A DNA stretch of 33,164 bases from an uncultured Pseudomonadota bacterium. Its GTDB lineage: Bacteria; Myxococcota_A; UBA796; GCA-2862545. The notes beneath the pieces are model-generated. The model saw only the letters and a program-made list of their open reading frames with translations, did no database searches and was not told where the DNA came from. The translations under genes and the position numbers were made by a program. Below, in pieces: positions 16,459 to 23,599 of this stretch. The DNA lies in NCBI GenBank assembly GCA_913061235.1, contig CAJXTB010000039.1, forward strand, positions 1-33,164, given 5' to 3'. The first letter of the stretch is position 1. The number at the start of each line of letters is the position of its first letter.

Positions 16459-18032
16459 CACCCCATCGCTCGCCGCGGCTCCATGGCTGCGGCAGCGAGA
16501 ACGCCGCCCATCATTGCGCCAATCACGCCCACAGCGCTGACCTCCGAGCCGGCGAAGTACAGGCCCGGAATCGGTGAGCGTGGGCGCAGACCGTCTGTCG
16601 CGAACCGCTCGGGTGTGGGCTCCAATCCGTAGATGGAGCCGTTGACGGGACGTACGAAGTGGTCGCTGGTCACGGGTGTGGACAGCTCTGAGTACTTGAG
16701 CAGTGGCTTGAGACCTGGGTTGTGTCGGAAGTACTGCTCGAGTAGCGAGTCGTGGATTCGCTTCTTCAGCGCTTCGTACTCGGCTCCTCGGCGCTTCCAT
16801 CGCGTGCCCTTGAACGGCTCGAACGTCTCCCACGGCACGAATGTGACGACCTCGCCGGTGTGTAGATGGTCGGGGCCAGCCTCGTGCAGCGGGTCTTTGA
16901 GGGACGGGTAGCTGCAGTACAGAATGGGGGCATCGTCTAGCTTGTCGGCGGTCACGTCCCACACGTCCAGCTCGGGGTCCCAGGTGCTCCAGAACCACTG
17001 ATTGGCTCCGCCGGCACCATGCTCACGGATGTCCCCCTCAAAACCAAGGTACAGGCACACGTGTGCCGAGGCCGGACGGAGTGCATCAACCGGCTTTGAC
17101 CAGGAACCAAGGGCATCTTTGGGGAGTAGCCGCTTGATGGTGGACTGAACTCCCGCTGCGCTGATGATGCGCGGTGCGCGAATCTCCTCGTCGTTGGACA
17201 AACGCACGCCAACAGCGACGCCGTTCTCAATGACAATTTCTTCGACGTCTGCGTAGATGCGCGTCCATCCGCCGGCGTCTGCGACGGTCTTCAGCAGCTG
17301 GGTCGCGATTTGGCCGGACCCGCCGATTGGGTAGTACGCACCATGGATAAAGTGGCGCACGACGAGCGCCTGCATGGCGAAGGAACAGCGACTGGGCACG
17401 GAGCCCAAGTAGCCCCACTGGGCGGCGAAGACGGCGCGCAGCTTGGGGTTGTTGGTCAGCTCTGTGGTGACCTCTAAGGTGGTCTTGGCGAGCCACTTCT
17501 CTGCGGGACGGGCCATCATGAAGCGCGTCGCCCTCCGTAGCCCTGGTGGCGCTGCCTTGGCCATGTAGTAGCCGCGCATGGTTCGGCTGACTTCGGATGT
17601 CAGCTCTAGGTACCGGTCAATCGCTGCCACTTCGTCTGGAAACGCGGCGACAAGGTTCTCACGGAACTGGTGCTTGTTGTCGGGAAAGTCAATGCGCACG
17701 TCGTCTGGGAAGTTGAACTCTTCGTAGTGCGGGCCCAGTGAGGCCCACTCCAGCCGGCCGTCCGTCAAGCGCTTCAGAATACGCCCCGGAAGGCTCTTTT
17801 CTGTGACCTCGCCCACTGCATGAACCCCAACATCCCAGGTCCATTTCTTGCGACGGAAGGTGTGGGTGTAGCCACCCGGCGTGTAGTGCTGCTCGAGAAC
17901 AAGCACCTTGTTGCCCCACTTGGCAAGCATCGCCGCGGCTGTCATTCCACCCATGCCAGACCCAATGACAATCACGTCGTAGTCTTGGTTGTCTTTGCCT
18001 TTCTTGTCCCAGTACTTGCCGTCTTTCGCCAT
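16443..18032 (-). CDS. Phytoene-desaturase/carotenoid-isomerase-like FAD oxidoreductase
   Basis: 529 residues. ATG 18032 has GGAGG five bases upstream. The dinucleotide-binding motif is VIVIGSGMGGMTAAAMLAKWG (GSGMGG at 24-29) with Glu47 at the end of the second strand (KVLVLEQ). GGYTHTF and the C-terminal PIPGLYFAGSEVSAVGVIGAMMGG complete the FAD site typical of the CrtI/CrtISO/retinol-saturase group. The length and the GVHAVGE region sit nearer to carotenoid isomerase or all-trans-retinol 13,14-reductase than to bacterial CrtI. Its likely work is a redox change or isomerisation of a polyene or other lipid, membrane-associated. No other carotenoid gene is nearby. It diverges from the MAPEG gene across 38 bases. 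Confidence 0.9.
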   Translation of the reverse strand: MAKDGKYWDKKGKDNQDYDVIVIGSGMGGMTAAAMLAKWGNKVLVLEQHYTPGGYTHTFRRKKWTWDVGVHAVGEVTEKSLPGRILKRLTDGRLEWASLGPHYEEFNFPDDVRIDFPDNKHQFRENLVAAFPDEVAAIDRYLELTSEVSRTMRGYYMAKAAPPGLRRATRFMMARPAEKWLAKTTLEVTTELTNNPKLRAVFAAQWGYLGSVPSRCSFAMQALVVRHFIHGAYYPIGGSGQIATQLLKTVADAGGWTRIYADVEEIVIENGVAVGVRLSNDEEIRAPRIISAAGVQSTIKRLLPKDALGSWSKPVDALRPASAHVCLYLGFEGDIREHGAGGANQWFWSTWDPELDVWDVTADKLDDAPILYCSYPSLKDPLHEAGPDHLHTGEVVTFVPWETFEPFKGTRWKRRGAEYEALKKRIHDSLLEQYFRHNPGLKPLLKYSELSTPVTSDHFVRPVNGSIYGLEPTPERFATDGLRPRSPIPGLYFAGSEVSAVGVIGAMMGGVLAAAAMEPRRAMGWLRSV

Positions 18033-18070
18033 GGAAGCCTCCGCTTAAGCGCCGTGCGATAGGGTGGGGC

Positions 18071-18511
18071 ATGCAGTTCGACCCACAGATGTACGCTGGC
18101 CCCATCGTTGTGACCGTAGTCTACACCCTGGTGTACTACGCCACCCAGATTCGCGGCATGCGCACCAAGTCCCGGCTGGTGCGTGAGTATCAAAGCCGTG
18201 GCGAGAAGTTCGACCGGTACTTCGGCCAAGACCGCGAGATGCTGGCCTCTGACCGCGCTCAGCTCAATATGCTGGAGCACATGCCGGTGTTCTTGGCGCT
18301 GTTGTGGCTCAATGCGGCGTTTGTGGGGCCGCTCGGTGCGACCGTTGCCGGCGGCATCTATGTGGCGGCTCGAATCGCCTACCCAATACTGATGGGGCAA
18401 CGCATGGGACGCGGGATTCGAGTGAGTCTGCTCGCGGCGACCGTGCCTGGCTACCTTGTGATTGGCTACTTCTCGGTTCGACTCATTGTGGCCGCTATAA
18501 CGGGCCAATAG
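18071..18511 (+). CDS. MAPEG-family membrane protein
   Basis: 146 residues, usual for the family. The ATG at 18071 is directly preceded by GGGTGGGGC. Four hydrophobic segments lie near residues 7-25, 70-90, 93-108 and 118-142. Characteristic features are the RxxxNxxE-like region here read as DRAQLNMLEHMPVFLALLWLNA and the following R-I-AYPILM segment. MAPEG proteins are trimeric inner-membrane enzymes related to microsomal glutathione transferases and eicosanoid enzymes; many bacterial members are uncharacterised. Its lipid-type chemistry would fit with the divergent FAD polyene enzyme, though that is only proximity. It is convergent with the MFS gene, 4 bases apart. Confidence 0.88.
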   Translation: MQFDPQMYAGPIVVTVVYTLVYYATQIRGMRTKSRLVREYQSRGEKFDRYFGQDREMLASDRAQLNMLEHMPVFLALLWLNAAFVGPLGATVAGGIYVAARIAYPILMGQRMGRGIRVSLLAATVPGYLVIGYFSVRLIVAAITGQ

Positions 18512-18515
18512 CCGC

Positions 18516-19751
18516 CTAGGCTGCGTTCGACCTGGCGGGACTGCGCCGCTGACGTCCTACTGAGACGGCTCCAAAGCCGAGCGCTGCCACCATGCCGGCA
18601 GCCGCGACTGCGGCCAGCATTGTGAACAGGTGTGCGTGACCGGTTGGGCCTGGGTTCGCGTCCAAGATGCTCCCCATTGTTGGGCCAAAGAAGATGTCGG
18701 GTGTGTAGCCAACAAGGCTGACCAAACCGACCGCGGTTCCAGTTGCCGCGACGGGGACTCCGGCCTCGCCGAACAGGGCAAAGTAAACGCCGCGTAGGCC
18801 ATACACGCCAATGCAGCTGGCGATGATGCCCGGAAAGAGCAGCGTGATTCCGGTGGTGGCGTTCACGATGGCCAGGTTCGCCGCAATCAGAAGGCCAAAG
18901 CAGAAAGCGATGGTCTTCCAACCGCCGAACCGGTCGGCAACGAGTCCCGCAGCCACAGCGGCAACGGGGCGGATCCAGAAGGCGAGGGTTCCAACGATTG
19001 CCGCCTCCACATCGCTGTATCCGAGCACGTCTTTGGCCAAGAGTGACAGGTCATCCGTTCCCTTGTAGGTCACATAAGCGCACACCACAATGACCGCTTG
19101 AAGCCACACGGCGGGGTTTCGCAGCGTGCCTACAATGTGTCCCCACTGAATGCCGGGCACACGCTCTTTGGGGTCGGGAAGCACGGCCCAGACCAGCACA
19201 CCCGCCAGGGCGGTCAGCAGGCTGTAGACGACGATGACAGCCTGAAGCGGCAGGAACTCAGAGCCTGCGGCAACGGGTATCCACGCAAAAAGTACCGTTG
19301 CTAGTGTGGAGACGACTGCGGCGAAGAGCCCACGCCCTCCGTCGAGCAGCCCGAAGGCGCGCCCTTGGGTATCGGCGCCACCCCACTCGCGTGTGGCTCG
19401 CTGTAGGCCGGCCCAGAAGAGCAGAATGGTGCTCGCTCCCCACAGTCCGTACAGGGTGACGAGTGCTGTGTACGAGGGCAGGGTGGCTAGCCACAATCCG
19501 CCGAGAGCGGTCGCCCACAGGGCGACAGCCATCATTCGGCGCACGGCGAAACGGTCGGCGAGGGGACCACCGAATCCGTAGCTAAGGAGTGCGACAATGC
19601 CGTACAAGCTGAAGGCGTAGCCAAGCTGGGTATTGTCGATAGCTAGGGCGTCGAGCAGCACCGGTCGGAAGACCCGAGGCAGCACGAAGGGAAGCGCGAA
19701 TATCGCTTCACCTGCCATGACCAAGGCAATGAGTTGTAGGACACGCGACAT
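18516..19751 (-). CDS. Major facilitator superfamily transporter
   Basis: 411 residues from ATG 19751; a GTG lies one codon earlier at 19754. About twelve helices arranged as two six-helix halves. The cytoplasmic loop between helices 2 and 3 has the MFS signature in the form GGPLADRFAVRRMM, and a related copy, GLVADRFGGWKTI, occurs in the second half, marking the internal duplication. The substrate cannot be told; the sequence does not resemble drug-exporter subfamilies I know and the C-terminus is a basic tail. It starts 12 bases after the stop of the small helical protein, with no clear ribosome site of its own, so it is probably translationally coupled to that gene. Confidence 0.88.
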   Translation of the reverse strand: MSRVLQLIALVMAGEAIFALPFVLPRVFRPVLLDALAIDNTQLGYAFSLYGIVALLSYGFGGPLADRFAVRRMMAVALWATALGGLWLATLPSYTALVTLYGLWGASTILLFWAGLQRATREWGGADTQGRAFGLLDGGRGLFAAVVSTLATVLFAWIPVAAGSEFLPLQAVIVVYSLLTALAGVLVWAVLPDPKERVPGIQWGHIVGTLRNPAVWLQAVIVVCAYVTYKGTDDLSLLAKDVLGYSDVEAAIVGTLAFWIRPVAAVAAGLVADRFGGWKTIAFCFGLLIAANLAIVNATTGITLLFPGIIASCIGVYGLRGVYFALFGEAGVPVAATGTAVGLVSLVGYTPDIFFGPTMGSILDANPGPTGHAHLFTMLAAVAAAGMVAALGFGAVSVGRQRRSPARSNAA

Positions 19752-19763
19752 CACTGCGGTGGA

Positions 19764-20108
19764 CTAGCTTTCAAGCTTTTCGACGATGAGGTCTACAAAG
19801 TCGTCCCGGTCGAACTCGCTGTAGCTGTGGTTTTCTTCGAACCACTTCACAATGATGTCCGACTGGCCTTCACGGGCCATGCGCTTGACGGTAGAGCTGG
19901 CGCCAAACAGGGCGACAATGCGGCCCAATACCCCTTCAGACGCCGAATGACCGGCATGGTAGCGGTTGCGTAGCCACGCGATGAGCAGGGCGACCAAGGC
20001 CGGGTCGGCGTCTTCGTACAGAGACCGGATGTCCGCGGTGTCCATGCCGCCGTCTTCGAGAGCGCGCAACAAGTGCGCTGCTTCGCGCTTTTCTACGTCA
20101 AAAGCCAT
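19764..20108 (-). CDS. Small acidic helical protein, unknown function
   Basis: 114 residues. ATG 20108 has GGAG six bases upstream. No recognisable family. The sequence is all-helical in look and alternates acidic and hydrophobic residues: EKREAAHLLRALEDGG, DADPALVALLIAWLRNRYH, a central LGRIVALFGA, then an acidic end (EFDRDDFVDLIVEKLES). No signal peptide or membrane span; cytoplasmic. It is the first gene of a two-gene unit with the MFS transporter (12-base gap) and diverges from the formate-tetrahydrofolate ligase gene across 77 bases. Confidence 0.75.
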   Translation of the reverse strand: MAFDVEKREAAHLLRALEDGGMDTADIRSLYEDADPALVALLIAWLRNRYHAGHSASEGVLGRIVALFGASSTVKRMAREGQSDIIVKWFEENHSYSEFDRDDFVDLIVEKLES

Positions 20109-20185
20109 CGTATTCTCCAACTTGCGCACGGTGTATCGCGGGCTGACGGCCTTGCGTGAGATACGCGACAAGCACTGGAGGCTCC

Positions 20186-21790
20186 ATGCTCAACGACGTC
20201 CTTAGCCAGCTCGACCTTTCCCCAGATGACGTGATTCCGTACGGTCGTGACAAGGCCAAGCTGCCTGCCACTGTCCGTGGAGCCTGTTCGGGCAAGTTGG
20301 TCTTGGTCACAGCCATCAGCCCGACGCCTGCGGGCGAAGGCAAGACCACAACCAGCATTGGTATTGCTGATTCGCTCAACCACTTGGGAGAGCGCGTCAT
20401 TGTGGCGCTTCGCGAGCCGTCGCTCGGACCGTGCTTTGGTATCAAGGGTGGGGGAACTGGCGGTGGACGCGCCATCTTGGTGCCCACCGCAGACATCAAC
20501 CTGCACTTCACCGGCGACATGCACGCCATCACCGCAGCACACAACCTCGTGTCTGCCATGATCGACAATGCGCTTCACTTCCGCACGACCAACCTCGACC
20601 CGCGCAAGGTCAGCTGGCCACGGGTGCTGGACGTGAACGACCGCTCGCTGCGTCACTGCACCATTGGTCTTCAAGGAGACGGTGTTCCGCGTGAGACGGC
20701 GTTCGACATCACCGCAGCGTCTGAAGTCATGGCGATTCTGTGCTTGGCCAGCGACGAAGCGGACCTGCGCGTCCGTCTGGACAGAACGGTTGTGGGCATG
20801 TCCACGGAACGAACGCCGGTCACGATTGCGGACCTCGGAGCCACCGGAGCGATGATGGCGCTGTTGCGTGACGCGCTGATGCCGAACATCGTTCAGACAT
20901 CCGAGGGCACACCGGCCTTCGTTCATGGGGGACCGTTCGCGAATATCGCTCATGGCTGTAGCTCCGTCATCAGCACACGTGCCGCTCTGACGCACGCCGA
21001 CTGGGTCATTACTGAAGCCGGCTTTGGCGCGGACCTCGGCGCTGAAAAGTTCTTCGACATCAAGTGCCGAAGCTCAGGACTCGACCCCAGTGCAGTCGTG
21101 GTTGTAGCCACCGTACGCGCGCTCAAGTACCACGGCGGGACAGAGATAAAAGACCTCACTACACCGGATATTGACGCGGTTGGGCGCGGCCTAGAGAATC
21201 TTGCCGCCCACCTGGACACCATTGCGGCGTTCGGAAAGCCTGCGGTTGTCGCTATCAACGGCCGACTCGAAGACACCCCGGAAGAAGTCGCTGTTATCGA
21301 AGCCTTCTGTGCCGAGCGCGGCGTTCGTTGTGCTGCGGCCACCCACTTTGCAGACGGCAAGAGCGGCGCTGTTGCTGTTGCCAAGGCTGTCATGCTGGCC
21401 GTTGAAGAAGACAGCGGGCCATTCACGCCAATGTACGAAGATGATGCCAAGGCCGCCGACAAGATTCGTGCGGTTGCGAAGACCGTCTACGGCGCAGATG
21501 ATGTGGTGTTCACCCAGACCGCTACGCGCTCCCTGCGTCGCTTTGCCAAGCGTGGCTGGTCCGACCTGCCCATCTGTATGGCCAAGACGCCCGCCAGCCT
21601 GTCAGACAACCCCAAGCGTCGTGGCCGCCCGACTGGCTTCACCGTCACCGTCAAAGAGGTGCTTGTGAACACTGGAGCGGGCTTCTTGGTGGCGCTGTTG
21701 GGAGACGTCAGCCGCATGCCTGGACTTCCGCGCAGACCCGCCGCGTTTGACGTGGACTTGGTAGACGGCGTCATTCACGGCGTCGAATGA
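20186..21790 (+). CDS. fhs: Formate-tetrahydrofolate ligase
   Basis: 534 residues, slightly under the usual 555-560. ATG 20186 has GGAGG four bases upstream. The enzyme joins formate to tetrahydrofolate with ATP, giving 10-formyl-THF for purine and one-carbon metabolism; it is cytoplasmic and tetrameric in known cases. The P-loop is PTPAGEGKTTTSIG (residues 46-59). Other conserved blocks are GPCFGIKGGGTGGGRA, DINLHFTGDMHAITAAHNL, PAFVHGGPFANIAHGC, TEAGFGADLGAEKFFDIKCR and the closing GDVSRMPGLPRRPAAFDVDLVDG. All blocks are in order with no break. No other Wood-Ljungdahl or folate gene lies near, so a housekeeping role is likelier than acetogenesis. It is convergent with the transglycosylase gene, 9 bases apart. 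Confidence 0.97.
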   Translation: MLNDVLSQLDLSPDDVIPYGRDKAKLPATVRGACSGKLVLVTAISPTPAGEGKTTTSIGIADSLNHLGERVIVALREPSLGPCFGIKGGGTGGGRAILVPTADINLHFTGDMHAITAAHNLVSAMIDNALHFRTTNLDPRKVSWPRVLDVNDRSLRHCTIGLQGDGVPRETAFDITAASEVMAILCLASDEADLRVRLDRTVVGMSTERTPVTIADLGATGAMMALLRDALMPNIVQTSEGTPAFVHGGPFANIAHGCSSVISTRAALTHADWVITEAGFGADLGAEKFFDIKCRSSGLDPSAVVVVATVRALKYHGGTEIKDLTTPDIDAVGRGLENLAAHLDTIAAFGKPAVVAINGRLEDTPEEVAVIEAFCAERGVRCAAATHFADGKSGAVAVAKAVMLAVEEDSGPFTPMYEDDAKAADKIRAVAKTVYGADDVVFTQTATRSLRRFAKRGWSDLPICMAKTPASLSDNPKRRGRPTGFTVTVKEVLVNTGAGFLVALLGDVSRMPGLPRRPAAFDVDLVDGVIHGVE

Positions 21791-21799
21791 CCCTGCGAA

Positions 21800-23260
21800 C
21801 TACGCGCTGACGAACTGCTGGTAGTGCTCGTAGCGGGTGAGAATGCGGGAGACGTAGTCGACAGGCTCGCTTCCGCGGCAGTAGCCGTGCTCAACGCTGC
21901 TGTGCTCGAACCACTCGGGGTCTTCGAGGCGTTCCATCCACACCTGGACATCGTCCCAGGCCAGTGGGTTGTCGCCGTGGGCGACGGCCAAGCGCTGAGC
22001 GTCCTGAACATGGCCTAAGCCGGCATTGTACGAGGCCAGGATGAACTTCACCCGCTCGTGCGAGTCCGGTATGTCCGCGATGAGCTGCTCTTCGAGCCAC
22101 ATCAGGTACGCAACAGCGCCGCGCGTATTGTCAGACGGGTCCATGGCGTCGTGAACGCCGACTTCGCGGGCCGTTGCAGGCATGAGCTGCAGCAGACCTT
22201 GAGCACCGGACCATGACTGAGCGGTGGGGTTGAACGTGGATTCTTGGAAGGCCTGGGCAGCGAGTAGGCGCCAGTCCCAGCCCATCTGTGGGGCGAAGGC
22301 GCGGAACAGGTCGTCGTAGTCGGAGACGCGGGCGATTGGGCCGTCAAAGGGGCTGTCATCGGTGCGGCGCAGGCTCGCATCGCGGTCGTCGAAGTAGCGG
22401 TGATGGAGTTGGTCCACCAGCTCGGCGTTGGCCAGCAGCCAGGCGTCCAGGGCCGTGCCCAACTGGGTAGCGGGGGTGCGCACAGCAAACGCGATGTCCG
22501 CTTGGCGTCCAACAGGTACGCTCACCACGAGGTTGTCGTAGACCTGCTCTCCGATCTCCGCGACGCGCCGTGATGCAATGGTGCGCTCAATCCGTCCGGT
22601 TGCGACCCAACGAAGCAGCGTCTCGGTAGAGACCTCTTCCTGTACGCCGCGAATCTCGATGTCTCCGTGCTCACTCTCAAGCTCGTTGACGGCGGACACC
22701 CACTGGCTGTCGTTCTGTAGCCACACGGTCTCGCCAACCAAGTCTGCAGGTTGGTTCAGCGCTTGTGCGTACATGGCGAAGGATTCAGACTCGGCGAATT
22801 CGACGCCGTCGTCGAACAAAGGGAGGTCAGGGTTGGCCTGAACAATGACAGGCTGTGCTGCGTACAAGGGCTCGCTAAAGGACAAGCCGTTGGACAGGGC
22901 AGGGTCTGCGGCAAGTCGACCCGCGGCAATGTCGACCGCTCCTCGCATGACGGAGGACAGGCGGTCTTCGCGCCCGTGGATGACGTGAACATTGAGTGCG
23001 ACGTCTAGGCTGTCGGCGAAGGCTGTAAGGACGTCATATTCGAAGCCCATGGGCTGGTTCCGGTACAAGAAATAGCCCGTGGAATCCGTAGTCAGGGCCA
23101 CCGACAACACGCCTCGCTTCTGAATATCCGCTAGGTCAGTCTGTACGGGGATGCCGAGCTGCAGCTGTGCTGTGGGCTCATCAGTGACCGTGGCGACAGT
23201 TGCAGGTTCAGGGGCAGCGCATGCTGTGAAGAGCAACAATGCGGCGATGTTCTTGTACAT
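21800..23260 (-). CDS. mltF: MltF-like membrane-bound lytic murein transglycosylase, lipoprotein
   Basis: 486 residues. ATG 23260 begins a short lipoprotein signal peptide with lipobox LFTAC and Cys14; its ribosome site is weak. Residues 45-280 form a periplasmic solute-binding (SBP_bac_3) domain, from LADIQKRGVLSVAL through MGFEYDVLTAFADSL. Residues 310-470 are a soluble-lytic-transglycosylase (SLT) domain, with catalytic Glu340 in AAQAFQESTFNP, then SGAQGLLQLMPATA and KFILASYNAGLGHV. The order and length match MltF, which cleaves peptidoglycan glycan strands to anhydro-muropeptides; the binding-like domain regulates it. Pro-rich or amidase genes are absent nearby. It diverges from the calpain-like gene across 339 bases that carry several inverted repeats. 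Confidence 0.93.
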   Translation of the reverse strand: MYKNIAALLLFTACAAPEPATVATVTDEPTAQLQLGIPVQTDLADIQKRGVLSVALTTDSTGYFLYRNQPMGFEYDVLTAFADSLDVALNVHVIHGREDRLSSVMRGAVDIAAGRLAADPALSNGLSFSEPLYAAQPVIVQANPDLPLFDDGVEFAESESFAMYAQALNQPADLVGETVWLQNDSQWVSAVNELESEHGDIEIRGVQEEVSTETLLRWVATGRIERTIASRRVAEIGEQVYDNLVVSVPVGRQADIAFAVRTPATQLGTALDAWLLANAELVDQLHHRYFDDRDASLRRTDDSPFDGPIARVSDYDDLFRAFAPQMGWDWRLLAAQAFQESTFNPTAQSWSGAQGLLQLMPATAREVGVHDAMDPSDNTRGAVAYLMWLEEQLIADIPDSHERVKFILASYNAGLGHVQDAQRLAVAHGDNPLAWDDVQVWMERLEDPEWFEHSSVEHGYCRGSEPVDYVSRILTRYEHYQQFVSA

Positions 23261-23599
23261 GGACGGGACCCAGCGCAGAGCGAGTGGCACGGCGCGATAT
23301 TCAGCGGCACAGTGCCGGCGAGATTCAAGGACAGCAGGTAAGTATCTGTGGTTCCACCACGCGCAAATCTAGTTTACGGTCCGTAACAGGTCTGTGTCTA
23401 AACACGGCATTTGAACACCTCTTGAGAGGGCGACTATTTTTGTGTTCAAGAGGCTTGTCTTCTGGAATGGTGGGGATGGACCGTGAGTGAGCGTACGGAG
23501 TGGCGGGTGTGTCGCCTGCGGGTACGCACACGATTGCGTGAAAATTGCGTTGCACCTGCTTGGCGCGACAATATGCGGGCCTCTCTGTAGGGGTTTTGT
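23261..23599. other. Divergent intergenic region with three inverted repeats
   Basis: No gene is visible. It separates the mltF-like and calpain-like starts. It contains CGGCACAGTGCCG (23305-23317), TTACGGTCCGTAA (23374-23386), both perfect 13-base palindromes with a one-base centre, and TTGAACAC (23411-23418) facing GTGTTCAA (23442-23449). The last pair is doubled by CCTCTTGA (23418-23425) facing TCAAGAGG (23446-23453). These look like operators; their regulator is not known. The ribosome site AGGGG for the calpain-like gene is at 23589-23593. Confidence 0.6.
23411..23440 (+). promoter_or_regulatory. Candidate promoter overlapping an inverted repeat, upstream of the calpain-like gene
   Basis: TTGAAC (23411-23416), an 18-base spacer and TATTTT (23435-23440) fit a sigma70-type promoter at 4/6 and 4/6. 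The -35 is the left arm of the TTGAACAC/GTGTTCAA inverted repeat and the right arm falls at the expected start of transcription, a layout typical of repressor control. The predicted leader is about 150 bases. Confidence 0.3.

Noticed and set aside
20186-21790. Wood-Ljungdahl pathway island around the formate-tetrahydrofolate ligase
   Set aside because: No other gene of that pathway or of folate cycling is present; a general one-carbon role is enough.
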